This document shows positions 1-8,640 of a stretch of DNA of 13,171 bases, in pieces. Below the pieces are notes generated by a model. That model was not told the DNA's origin. It saw only the letters and a list, made by a program, of their open reading frames with translations, and did no database searches. The stretch comes from Larix sibirica (Eukaryota > Streptophyta > Pinopsida > Pinales > Pinaceae): NCBI GenBank assembly GCA_004151065.3, contig NWUY0300020663.1:19011-32181 (forward strand), in the 5' to 3' direction. A program made the translations under genes and the position numbers. How positions within the stretch are numbered: position 1 is the first letter of the stretch; each line of letters begins with the position of its first letter.

Positions 1-1123
1 CCTTGCTCTTTTCTTCTCCAAAATGTAATGCAAATACAAAGAAAGTGGTACTCACTCTGGATTTACCTTTGACACCATGGCCTACCCGGATACTACGAGA
101 TACCTTACTTCCTCTGTTATGCTCTAATATCCACTCCCTTACTGTTTCTCAGCTTTGGAAAAATACAATAACATCATCAGAAATGGAGTTCCCCTTTTCC
201 TCCTAATGGCCCAATATTTAACATAGCCCAATAGTGGTATGGGGTTAGTTTTAGGGTTTGTACATGCCTCAAATCCTGATTAGGGTTAGGGTTTTGACCC
301 TATAGAATGTCTTGAAAGTACACACATGAATAGCCTCACATGTGTGGGTAATGATAGATAACATGGAATCCACTCAAAACCATGGTGGTCAACTAGACAT
401 GTCAACATGCGAGAGGCATAACCTCCTCATACATATTCCAATTGAGGTGATTCTTGCACCATTGGAAAGGTCTTAGAGTGCATAATAACATCAAGGGAGT
501 AAGATCTATGCTTACAAACTTTTGACACCAAAAAAATTCATTTAATCCCTCTGAATGACCCTCGGAAGGTTTTGGAATCCAAATCTACAAAGAAATGCCT
601 GCCCCTAAAATGGGCCCTACAAGCCAATTCATCCAATTGCTTCACCTAGAAAAAAATTAAATGAAAAATAATATATTGATACAATTCGGATCAAAAACAT
701 ATTGCAGCAACAATAATATAGCATAAAATGGCTTCCTTCAAAACCAATTTTACCCAAGAATATATAAATGCACATTAAGGACATCAATTAATCAATAATT
801 TTTTCTTTAGCTTTACATAAGGAAGCAACTTTTGAATGCTCTCAAGGTAAAAACATTTTAATTCCAACTCTTTATAACTTCAACAACTCATAAAAAGTAA
901 TCACTCTAGCATTAAAGTGAATATTAACATTCAATTGATCAATATTTTATGAAGGTGTTGGGAGGGAAGTGCCATGCAAGGGAGTAAATAGGATATTAAA
1001 TGAGTAGAAAAACTTTCTAATATTTGCTTTTCCCCATACAAATGTTGCACAACATGAGATGCCATCATTTCAAAAAAGGGATATGTTGGTTATGGTCTAG
1101 ATTGAACATCAATGAGTGCCAAT
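1..1123. other. Gene-poor AT-rich DNA, nothing recognised
   Basis: Short open frames exist here (3-206 and 1024-1233 on the plus strand), but their products show no motif, domain or composition that I recognise. The second one runs into the 155-bp duplication described separately, so its end is repeat sequence. Homopolymer A and T runs and stops in all frames are typical of intergenic plant DNA. Only a small telomere-like patch stands out. Confidence 0.6.
249..295 (+). repeat. Short telomere-like TTAGGG patch
   Basis: TTTTAGGGTTT lies at 249-259 and TTAGGGTTAGGGTTTT at 280-295. Plant telomeres are TTTAGGG repeats, so this may be a very small interstitial telomere-like patch or chance. Fewer than three in-register units are present and they are imperfect, so no function is claimed. 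Confidence 0.25.
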
Positions 1124-1433
1124 TCAACCCTAAGGTACCCAATGGTCTACAAAAGTATTATTTGTTGAATACAAGGGATAGAAATAACAATATAGATGAA
1201 AAGATGCAAAGATTGTATCACTATAACCATTGATTTCATTTAATCCATTAGATGCACATTCTAGGATCTCTAGTTATGTCAACCCTAAGGTACCCAATGG
1301 TCTACAAAAGGATTATTTGTTGAATACAAGGAATAGAAATAACAATATAGTTGAAAAGATGCAACAATTGTATCACTATAACCATTGATTTAATTTAATC
1401 CATTAGATGCACATTCTAGTCTCTCTAATTATT
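1124..1433 (+). repeat. 155-bp direct tandem duplication, two copies
   Basis: Unit 1 is 1124-1278 and unit 2 is 1279-1433. Both begin TCAACCCTAAGGTACCC and they align without any gap over 155 bp, with about ten mismatches by my count. Both copies share the blocks GGTACCCAATGGTCTAC and GTATCACTATAACCATTG. The junction is head to tail. The mismatches lie at both ends as well as in the middle, so the duplication is not brand new. The unit has no recognisable coding content: the frame open through copy 1 stops at its TGA near 1231. Confidence 0.9.
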
Positions 1434-2077
1434 GGATGCCATTGATGTTATATGCTACAATGTTTTACGGTTTCCTATGTGTGTAGATCAACATATGAAT
1501 GGATATGTGAGGGAGATGTCCCAAAAAATAACCCGATGTTGATATTTAAGTCAAGAACAATTCAATCTCAAACTACTATTTATTTCTCATCCCCACAACA
1601 AAGAATATAAATTGATCAAATTCCAATGTGAAACCATTTGTTTTGATGCTAGTTATTGGAACAATGACCAAATCTTCATTTACAAGAGATTTCCATTGAA
1701 TTAACCAACATGGAGATCAATGAATGCATTTTACTATGGATAAATTATCACATTTCACTCAATAAACAAAGAATGATGTTTCACTCTGAATTATAAACTC
1801 TTATAAATGAATACACAATAATACACACAACAATTAATCACAACAAACACATAGATTTTACCCTGGAAACCTAAATGGGAAAACTAACTTCAAATGATTG
1901 CTCGGTCTTTGACAATCGTAGGGTTACAATGTAGCTCATAACTCTTTGGAATATTCAACATTTTACATAGCCAACCTCTTCTTTGCATCCTCGCCTCTCT
2001 ACCAAAATACTCTTTTTTATTTGATCTCCAAGAATATATATGTAGAGATGGGGGTAATGGGAAGGAAAGCAACCTTG
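1434..2077. other. No gene seen; possible transposon-derived stretch
   Basis: The sequence is AT-rich with no supported gene. Around 1800-1890 there is a run of ACACAA-type repeats followed by TTTTACCCTGGAAACC and AAATGGGAAAA. That wording resembles stretches I associate with plant LTR sequences, but I cannot show a pair of LTRs or any target-site duplication. This is inference only. Confidence 0.3.
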
Positions 2078-2206
2078 TCCTTTCATTTCCTTTCTCGGCC
2101 TTTCTCTCCTTTTTCATTTTTTTTCTCATTCATTATTTTTTTCCTTTCTTTTATTTCATTTCATTTAATTTTTTTTAATTCTTGCATTGTCTTTTATTTT
2201 TCTTAA
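2078..2206 (+). repeat. Polypyrimidine (C/T-rich) tract
   Basis: The plus strand is almost entirely C and T for about 125 bases, with repeated TTTC and CATTT words. The open frames in both directions here (a Phe/Ser/Leu-rich one on plus and a Lys/Glu/Arg-rich one on minus) follow from this composition and are not evidence of genes. Such tracts can arise by slippage and can adopt unusual DNA structures. Confidence 0.7.
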
Positions 2207-2386
2207 ACCCAGAAATTTTGTTGAATTCTTGTCTCTACTAACCTTTACATTTGCTGCAAAACCATTTCGAATCACATAAAAAATGAAATCAATCCTATCT
2301 AAATAAACTAAGGAGAGATAAAGAGGAGAAAGAGAACATGCGATATATGATTTAAGATATGGATTCACGAATGGCTACATTGATAA

Positions 2387-2749
2387 GGAGATGGAAATGC
2401 ACTTATAACACTTCTGCAAAAAAGGGAAATGGAAGAGACACCTCAAGAGGAAGTAATGATGTTATATAGACAACTTCAACACAAGGAAATAATCTAGGAT
2501 CCAAGGCTACTTGGGGTCTCCTTGGGGTGCATTATCCCAAGGAGAGAAAAATGGATTTTAGTCCAGTTAAGAATTGATGCTCATAGACTAAAGTGTGTAA
2601 TAGGAAGATAGAAACAACCCATGAAAGAGTGGGAAAAGAGGACATGTTGTGTGTGCAAGAAAGGAGAAGTGAAGACTGAACAACACTTCTTGTTGGGTTG
2701 TGAGGCATTAATCCATTCTAAGAAAACACGTTTTCAAATCAACAAATAG
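2387..2749 (+). pseudogene. LINE-like reverse transcriptase C-terminal zinc-binding tail, decayed
   Basis: Frame 2 reads as the extreme C-terminal part of a non-LTR retrotransposon reverse-transcriptase ORF. The visible order is a PRREKWILVQLRIDAHRLKC segment, then GR, an in-frame TAG at 2609, KQP, and WEKRTCCVCKKGEV. This is followed by TEQHFLLGC. The putative zinc ligands are Cys near 2645, Cys at 2654, His at 2684 and Cys at 2699, the C-x2-C...H...C arrangement known from LINE tails. The TAG at 2609 sits where a Trp (TGG) is expected after GR, and a second TAG lies at 2495. No catalytic reverse-transcriptase core or endonuclease is visible upstream, so this is a 5'-truncated or eroded copy. 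The family assignment rests on motif recognition; the exact clade is unknown. Confidence 0.72.
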
Positions 2750-3430
2750 AAGATGAAACTGACCTCATGAATGATTTGATAAAACCTATTCTATCTATCT
2801 ATGTATCTCTCCAAATTGAATCATTTTTACCACAATGACCATCTCTTCTAATGTTTTAACCATTGTAATATAATTTTATGATTTAATTTCCATATGCTCA
2901 AATGATCTCCCTAGTTACACTATTTATAATTACACAAAAAGAACACAAATAAAATTAAGTATTATATGCACAAGTCTAATCATGGACACTTATATGGTAA
3001 TGATCATAAATGCTCTTATTGTTATAATATAAACATCTACAAATTATCATCTCTTCGTGTACTTAATAACGGGACAACATATCCACAAAGAGACTTATAG
3101 TGAATGGCTCGTATTTGTGCCTTCCACATATTGAAACAAGGCAATAGGGTAGCGTATACTTGCCATAATAAAGCTAGTTACAAATGCATGAATGACATGC
3201 TGAACAACAGATGATGATATACGCTTGAATGGGAATCTATTACAGGGTAAGATGGGCAAAAGAAATCTTCTCAATATTGAAAATGATGAAAAATAAAGAA
3301 TGGAGTCTAACATCTATGGGATTGTTAGAGTTAGGTTTGTTAATCATAGTACAATTACCATAACATGATTGTCATAGGTTATAGTCTGGGTTATTTCTAC
3401 AAATATTATAACTGGTTTTTAGTCTATTGA
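2750..3430. other. No supported gene
   Basis: Immediately after the LINE tail a Asp/Leu-rich frame (ETDLMNDLIKP) continues for a few codons near 2753-2790 and may be more of the same element after a frameshift. The rest is AT-rich. A minus-strand open frame at 3095-3313 encodes a hydrophobic 72-residue product that I do not recognise and do not call as a gene. Confidence 0.4.
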
Positions 3431-4005
3431 TATGACATTGGATTTGAAACCAAAACAATTCATGTTCCTATAGCTATCAATTTGGAAGGGGAGCTTATCG
3501 AGGCCTTGTTGGAATTGGTCATAGATGTAGTCATTACCCACCTTCCAACTATTTTATTTTATGTCTCCACATTACAAGCTTTAAAGGAGCTCAAGTACTT
3601 CAAATACGCACCTCACAAACCTCAAGATTTGAATCTATGCAAGGAAAGTCGACTTCATGTTCTTAGAGTGTTAAGTTTTTTTTGTTATCGTCTTAACCAT
3701 TAAAGAGCCTTGCAAATAATTGATTTCTACATATAATTACCCAAAAAATTGGGTGATTTAAATGCTTGGTACAATCTAATTGTTGCATAATGACCATATT
3801 TGGAGAACCTACCGAATCGATTTTAGAGTTGGGATTATTAAGAATCTTGGATCTATATAGGTGTGACCATTTAAGGTGACTACTAGAACATTTTGGATCA
3901 TTGATTTCTCTACAAGAACTGAATTTGAGAAGCATGGGTTTAGAGGTGCTTCCTAGCAGTTTCAAAAATATGTTTACATTGAGAATATTGAACTTGGCCT
4001 ATTAA
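3431..4005 (+). pseudogene. NLR-type leucine-rich-repeat resistance gene remnant
   Basis: Two frames together read as a decayed plant NLR. The 3' part (frame 1, 3721-4005) has consecutive leucine-rich repeats: QKIG and KCLVQSN, then ESILELGLLRILDLYRCDHL, then FGSLISLQELNLRSMGLEVL with PSSFKNMFTLRILNL. Stops at 3754 (TGA, near the expected IGDL), at 3877 (TGA, probably from a Trp TGG) and at 4003 break it. The 5' part (frame 2, 3431-3703) includes HVLRVLSFF, another LRR-like step, and upstream GELIEALLELVIDVV with STLQALKEL, which loosely recalls the start of an RPW8 domain. No P-loop, GLPL or MHD motif of an NB-ARC is present between them, so the middle of the gene appears lost. The 5' frame has no ATG. 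LRR identity is firm; the RPW8 reading is speculative. Confidence 0.7.
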
Positions 4006-5450
4006 GCAACCATTTTTGCTTCTATTAAGTAGCAAGCAATCCCTAACTTTATCAGAATGTAGAGAAACATGGTGTATATAAGTTGGGAATTCACATCTAT
4101 GATATTGAAACTAGGTGTCCAAGTAACCAAGGTTGTTATCGAGAAACAAACATTCATTGGTTAAGGAAAGGTCGAACGAGTAGGAGAAAAAAGCATAAGA
4201 AGTTAAACTCATCATACAAATCAAACTCATCCATCATGGAAAATCCCTTGGAAAATAAATTTCACTAAGGTTTTCTAGGAATTAACAAAATTATGTTCAA
4301 GCAAGGCCTTGAATTTATTCACCTTTGTTGGAACACCAAGCAAGTGCTAGTAATCACGAAGCACCAACAACCACACAGGGAAGCGTTGATGCGATTTGAT
4401 TTATCCATTTTTCGGTCATGTTGGAAGTCATTCATTTTCCTTGCTATCAAAAAGAGAAAGGTAGGTGAGAGACATAGAAGAATATTATGCATGTTAACTC
4501 AGGATTCCTTGCATTTGGACAAAAATCAAAGAAAAAATCAATTTGATGGTTATCTTGTTGCAGGAAGTGGATTCTTTGATTGCATCCAATATGGTAGTTG
4601 ATGCCCAAATCAACCAATCTTTGGGCCACATGAACGTAAGGAGTGCGTGATTATATTGATTAGAGACAATGATCCATTTAGTTGGAGATAAGGGGGTAGT
4701 TGGAAGTAGAAATGCACTCTACCAAACGAAAGATTCACTGTAATTTTCGGTGACTTTACCAAGTTAAAACAAATTGGATTTGTTTGGAAGGATCAATATG
4801 GCGGTGGGTTCATCCAACTGCTAAGAATTTCTAAGGCAAGATATTGTGAATGTTGGCCATTTATGTACATGTGCACCTCATGTGCAGGCTTGGTGGAAGA
4901 GCAACAAATATGAAACAATTATATAAAGAATCAGATGCAAAGGTAGTTTGAATTAAATGTAGAGGTAGTTGGAAAACTTGAAGGACGATGATCATTAAAT
5001 TCCTAGATGATACTAATTAAATGTAGTGCATGAGGGTCGAGAATTACGCCACCACTACAAGAATAGAACGTGAAATGGATCATGGGTTAAAAAATTGGAT
5101 AGAACAATCACATGATATCATGAATTTTAAAAGTTTGGCTAAAACATGGGAATGACCTTCGGCCAACCTAAGCTAATAGCCAATCAATGCTAAACCAATT
5201 GCAATATACATTGTTTTTTCAATGGGTATAATAATATAGTTGGAAATCTTAAAAAGGGAAAATAATGATGTAATGTATTCATTGACACAAATACCCACAT
5301 GTCAACCACTAAGTCAAATAAATACTTATTGGAATTACTTCAAAATACTCCTTTTTACTATTTAATCAAATAATGAACTGCAATTTATACCTAATATTTG
5401 GGAAAGGAAGGGCATAAATGCTTTATAGTTACAACACCATAACAAATACA
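4006..5450. other. Gene-less stretch, nothing identified
   Basis: Several short open frames occur (for example 4293-4601 on plus, 102 codons), but none has a motif, biased composition or reading-frame continuity that I can tie to a family. Basic stretches such as RKGRTSRRKKHKK near 4170-4200 are suggestive only of a short Lys-rich word. Transposon debris is the likely source, but nothing here proves it. Confidence 0.4.
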
Positions 5451-5500
5451 ACTTCATTTGAAAAAAAAAAAAAACTTCATTTGAAAAGAAAAAAAATATT
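5451..5500 (+). repeat. 23-bp direct repeat with A-tract
   Basis: ACTTCATTTGAAAA occurs at 5451 and again 23 bp later, each copy followed by a run of A (14 A's after the first, interrupted A's after the second). It looks like slippage or the poly(A) end of an old retroposon, but no retroposon body can be recognised upstream. Confidence 0.5.
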
Positions 5501-6451
5501 ATTGAAGAACTTTTTGTGTCGAGGAAAACATTATTTTATTGTGTTACCAATTTTTAAATTTTCGAGATTGTTATTGGATCATGAGTGTATAAAATGTGCA
5601 GTAAAGAGGTGGATTGTGAGTCATTGGTATATATCAATATTTATATCACACTCTTTAGTAGGTGGGGAAAGGTGGGGAAAGTAATTTCTGGAAGTTATAG
5701 GCATATATTTACATGATCACTTATTTTTTTACTACCCAATAAAAATTCATTAATGAGTCCAACTATATAGGATTTCCATGTATTGGTTAAACTTTTGATT
5801 TCTGATAAAACTTTTATCAAATCCTTGATTTCAACTATAGGTAAACCATTAGAGCTTTCCATGTTGCAAAGAGGGTTCAATGAAGAAGAAGAATAGGAGG
5901 AGCATCCTAGAAGAACAAATGTGTTTTTATGGATCATGAAGGGTGAAAAACAATCTAGTATCAAGATACATATTCAAAGCCCGCCCTAATTTACCCAATC
6001 GAGGCTCCCCACTCAATAACTAATTCTAATTAAATCTTCTAGTGTATGTATTTTTTCAATATATTAGAAATACACATTGACTTATTTATACTAAGCAATA
6101 TATTGTTTTCACTTTTTAGAATTTAAAACCCCGACATGGACTCATGTCTTATAATATTGATTAATTGTTGAACCCTTTTCTCCCAATTAGTGGAGGGTTG
6201 AAATACACTAGATAACTAACTAGCCTAAGAGCGTGAGAGATGAGAGGAAGAGAGGTAGATCACAAATAAGAGTAACTATTTATTGGAGAGCAGATTTGAA
6301 TATTTAATAATAGAGAATAAAGGAGCAACTTAAATAGATTGGGAATTCCCTAGGGGGCATAAGTAAATATTAGGCTAGCCCTTTGACAAGGCATATTTTT
6401 CATTAAAAAAAATCATAAGCTTTCACCAAAAAAAAATAGTTGGCTCCATGT
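5501..6451. other. Gene-less stretch, nothing identified
   Basis: AT-rich sequence with a small tandem GGTGGGGAAA doublet near 5661. A minus-strand open frame at 5695-5964 (89 codons, Ser-rich in the middle) shows no recognised family and is not called. No RNA gene or mobile-element end could be supported. Confidence 0.4.
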
Positions 6452-6666
6452 TTGACGTTCCACGTAATTTTTTTGCATTTCAAAACGTATTTGATGGTGG
6501 ATCAAAAGTTTGACACGTCTAAAATTACAGGTATAAAAATAATCATACCGTGAGTTTGACGTTCATGTGTTCTTCCAACCTGTCAAAATTGCTATTATCT
6601 AGTTGGAACTTTCAATGTCTAGTTAGGTAAGTTGATGATTGGTATGGTGAATTATTTTACGTCACT
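6452..6666. promoter_or_regulatory. Cluster of TGACG/ACGT and TTGAC motifs
   Basis: Within about 215 bp there are TTGACGTTCCACGT at 6452, TTTGACACGT at 6509, TTGACGTT at 6556 and TTTTACGTCAC near 6656. TTGAC is the core of the plant W-box bound by WRKY factors, and TGACG/ACGT are cores for TGA-type and other bZIP factors. The cluster lies roughly 370-590 bp upstream of the ATG of the RRM pseudogene, a distance that suits a promoter. The motifs are short and binding is inferred from them alone. Confidence 0.25.
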
Positions 6667-7039
6667 CATTGTAGATTAGATTTACTACAAATTAACTCCA
6701 GGAATTGGGATCGTATGTACAATATATTGTTTGTGAATCGCTAGTATCATGGCATCTCATCATCTATTCACGAGACACACATCCCACATATTAACCCTCT
6801 CACATAGTGATGTACTATAGTAGATGGTTTTTTGGGTTGGGACTCAAGAGCCTAATCATATTAATGCAATAACGATGGTGTTTGGCTAACATTTCTAAAT
6901 CATATGGCCTATAGGCTATAGTGAACTATACAATGCCATGGAATTGATTTTCCTAATTTGGGTTTTATGTACTAGGGGTGCGATAAATAAATGTCTCCTT
7001 ATAGTCATTTTCTTGGAGAAATAATAGCTATATCCATAC
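6667..7039 (+). other. Upstream flank of the RRM pseudogene
   Basis: No coding content is seen. A TATA-like GATAAATAAAT at 6982-6992 lies about 50 bp before the ATG at 7040. It is weak and could be part of a leader instead of a core promoter. Confidence 0.25.
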
Positions 7040-7191
7040 ATGGCTATGGAGGGTTCATCTAAGGAAGAGGAAGTACCTCAATTTCCATCTAATGGCGAAA
7101 CCCAAAATCAAAAGAATGAAAATTCCCAAGAAAACAACGACCCACGGGAGTAGAAGAACAACAATGATTCTTGAGACACTTCCAGTCTTGG
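7040..7191 (+). pseudogene. RRM pseudogene exon 1 (acidic Asn/Gln-rich leader)
   Basis: From ATG at 7040 the frame reads MAMEGSSKEEEVPQFPSNGE and continues with QNQKNENSQENND, a low-complexity leader typical of plant hnRNP proteins ahead of the first RRM. In-frame TAG (7151) and TGA (7172) interrupt it; the second lies between Ser and Asp where a Trp codon is plausible. The exon ends at a good donor, GG|GTGAGT, with GT at 7192. The ATG is chosen because it opens this frame and nothing coding is seen before it. Confidence 0.65.
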
Positions 7192-7304
7192 GTGAGTCTC
7201 TCTAATCTTTATCTTTGCATCCATCTTTTATTTCATGTAGGGCATACCAATCCCTAGGCTTTTAGGGGTTCTATTAATTCACTTGCATTGTATTTTTTGG
7301 ACAG

Positions 7305-7344
7305 AAAATCTTCATTGGTGGTCTATCGGGGGAAATGACCACAA
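7305..7344 (+). pseudogene. RRM pseudogene exon 2 (40-nt exon with RNP2)
   Basis: After the acceptor TTGGACAG the exon reads KIFIGGLSGEMTT plus one base, then a GTATGC donor at 7345. KIFIGGL is the beta-1 strand/RNP2 motif of the RRM. The exon is only 40 nt and ends in phase 1, which joins correctly to a TTF-starting exon 3 if the latter begins at 7807. Read from exon 1, the phase is off by one base, so one base was lost or gained, or the splice site moved. Confidence 0.8.
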
Positions 7345-7806
7345 GTATGCATGGTTTTTGTGTTATTAACTTATGCCTGTTTTGATTTATGTTTGTATTT
7401 TATACTATACTTCTCACTGAAAGTGAGTATTTCCACCAGGATTTAGTACTTGTTGGAATTAGGGTTTTATAAGGTTTTTATAGGTAGAAGTTTGAATGTA
7501 TGTCGATTGATAACATGAGTCATATACTCCATTGAGATTGTAGCATATATATTACATTCCACATTCATCTTGGAAAATGGGGCTTTGTGGTTTCAAGAGA
7601 GTGATTACTTTGGGGCCCTTGTGAAATAAGCTAGAATTTTGATAGGTGTAAACATCTGTGTGTTTTAAGTATGTTGGAAGTGCACAACTATAATGTATTT
7701 CTTCTCTTGAGTGACGATCTTTGCATGTACTTAAAAATAAATAATCTAGATCAGTGTTAATAGCATGATTGAAGGATTTTAATATATATTTTTGAATGCA
7801 TCATAA

Positions 7807-7970
7807 CAACTTTCACCAAGTATTTCCATAAGTATAGAGATATTACATACTCGATCATAATGAAAGACCATGACACACGCAACCTTCGAGGTTTTAATTT
7901 TGTGACTTATGCTAATCCCTCTGTTGTAAACAAAGTCAATAAGTGTAATAATTTTATAAATGAGTAAATG
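7807..7970 (+). pseudogene. RRM pseudogene exon 3 (rest of the RRM with RNP1)
   Basis: The frame reads TTFTKYFHKYRDITYSIIMK, then DHDTRNLRGFNFVTYANPSV, then VNKV, and ends FINE-stop-M at a consensus GTAAGT donor (7971). Family members have KYGEITDSVIMKD, RGFGFVTYADPSVVDKV and an ING-K-Q end before the same kind of donor, so the stop TAA at 7965 replaces a Lys codon. The expected acceptor AG just before 7807 reads AA. The opposite-strand open frame here is a shadow. Confidence 0.88.
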
Positions 7971-8196
7971 GTAAGTTATAGGGTAACTGATATTTGGAGG
8001 CTTCTGTTTGAAAATGTTAATGGCTGCTTTTCTATGCCCTCTATTTATTACCTGTCTATCCAAATGGGCTGTTTTTTTCCCTGCGGTCTTGAGTTAAGAG
8101 TTTTGGGTTTGAGAGAATGTATAGGCATAGTGAATGTTTATTATTATCAATATTGTTAGATGTATTTTTTTGTTATTTTTTATTTAAAAGAATTAA
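7971..8196. other. Probable remains of intron 3, no exon found
   Basis: Sequence downstream of the GTAAGT donor is T-rich and intron-like. The next exon of the family would start with a VEIKRTIP-type segment; I could not find it here or further downstream, so the gene copy ends in or near this stretch. Confidence 0.4.
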
Positions 8197-8445
8197 TTAT
8201 GAAATTTGCAAATAACAACACCCAAAAAATGACACTCTTAAATTTGCATAAAACTTAAAAAGCACAAGAACGTGGTCAAATTTCAGTTTGACAGGCTGAT
8301 GGATGTGAAATTCCAGACCTGGTTCCATGGGCATACCATGGGTATTTCTAGGATACTGAGATAAACACCGTACTTGTGCATATTGTCCTGTACAAATAAA
8401 AGATGCTTTCAATAATTTGGCTCGCCCTGGCCCATACCTCTCCAT
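8197..8445 (-). CDS. Candidate minus-strand coding block, family not recognised
   Basis: On the minus strand a frame from ATG at 8445 stays open for 82 codons. It includes GQYAQVRCLSQYPRNTHGMP and MEPGLEFHIHQPVKLKFDHV, which have a balanced, protein-like composition, and the block is less AT-rich than its neighbours. A T-rich acceptor (TTTATTTGTACAG, exon from 8387 downward) precedes the best part, and a GAG|GTATGG donor lies 50 nt earlier, which is short for a plant intron. The last 20 or so codons are Phe/Leu-rich and may be non-coding. I do not recognise the family. It could equally be a fragment, a UTR or chance. Confidence 0.3.
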   Translation of the reverse strand: MERYGPGRAKLLKASFICTGQYAQVRCLSQYPRNTHGMPMEPGLEFHIHQPVKLKFDHVLVLFKFYANLRVSFFGCCYLQIS

Positions 8446-8640
8446 ATATTCTATTCCCGACGTGCACAGCTCCGTGATGAAATTCCTGGTGTTGTGCCTT
8501 CAATCGAACCCTAAGTCGCACAAAAAAATCTACGGTTGATGCAAGAAGAAGTAGGAAAAATCTTATTCTAAAAAACAATCATTACAGCTCGAATCGTCTC
8601 CAGCGAGGAAGATTACTGGCTTTATCTCTATATTCCCGGA
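8446..8640 (-). other. Possible leader or first exon of the minus-strand candidate
   Basis: This stretch is richer in CpG than anything nearby (several CG dinucleotides between 8460 and 8645). On the minus strand it holds TTAGGGTT, close to the telo-box that is common in plant 5' leaders. A frame through it (8348-8578) begins with a hydrophobic MFFRIRFFLLLLAST stretch, but I see no support for translation. Confidence 0.25.

Larger units (their letters stand above)
7040..7970 (+). pseudogene. hnRNP-type RRM RNA-binding protein gene, duplicated pseudogene (5' exons)
   Basis: Three exon-like blocks in order encode an acidic, Asn/Gln-rich leader and then most of one RNA-recognition motif of the plant hnRNP A/B-like family, which normally carries two RRMs and binds nuclear RNA. 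RNP2 is KIFIGG (exon 2) and RNP1 is RGFNFVTY (exon 3, 7887-7910), where the family has GFGF. The spacing between blocks matches an intact RRM without indels. Introns of about 113 and 462 nt are retained, so this is not a retrocopy. Decay marks are stops at 7151, 7172 and 7965, a one-base phase conflict at the exon 1-2 junction, AA instead of AG at the intron 2 acceptor, and Asn at an RNP1 glycine. No second RRM (a KIFVGG-type motif) was found downstream, so the copy is also truncated. Expression as a noncoding transcript cannot be excluded. Confidence 0.85.

Noticed and set aside
1946-2206. Overlapping open frames on both strands (Phe/Ser-rich and Lys/Glu-rich)
   Set aside because: They result from the polypyrimidine tract and carry no domain.
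3095-3313. 72-codon minus-strand hydrophobic open frame
   Set aside because: It has no recognisable motif, no splice or promoter context, and a length common by chance.
3693-3965. 90-codon minus-strand open frame
   Set aside because: It lies antisense to the leucine-rich repeats and has no family features of its own.
4293-4601. 102-codon plus-strand open frame, the longest in the window
   Set aside because: No motif or homologue came to mind, no gene context, and a competing open frame on the other strand; I could not support it as a gene.
5461-5500. Poly(A) tail of a SINE or LINE insertion
   Set aside because: The A-tract is duplicated with a 23-bp unit and no retroposon body or target-site duplication could be seen.
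5695-5964. 89-codon minus-strand open frame
   Set aside because: Ser-rich and Lys/Ile-rich composition follows from AT-rich sequence; no family recognised.
7779-8063. 94-codon minus-strand open frame
   Set aside because: It is the antisense shadow of exon 3 of the RRM pseudogene, whose plus strand matches a known domain residue by residue.
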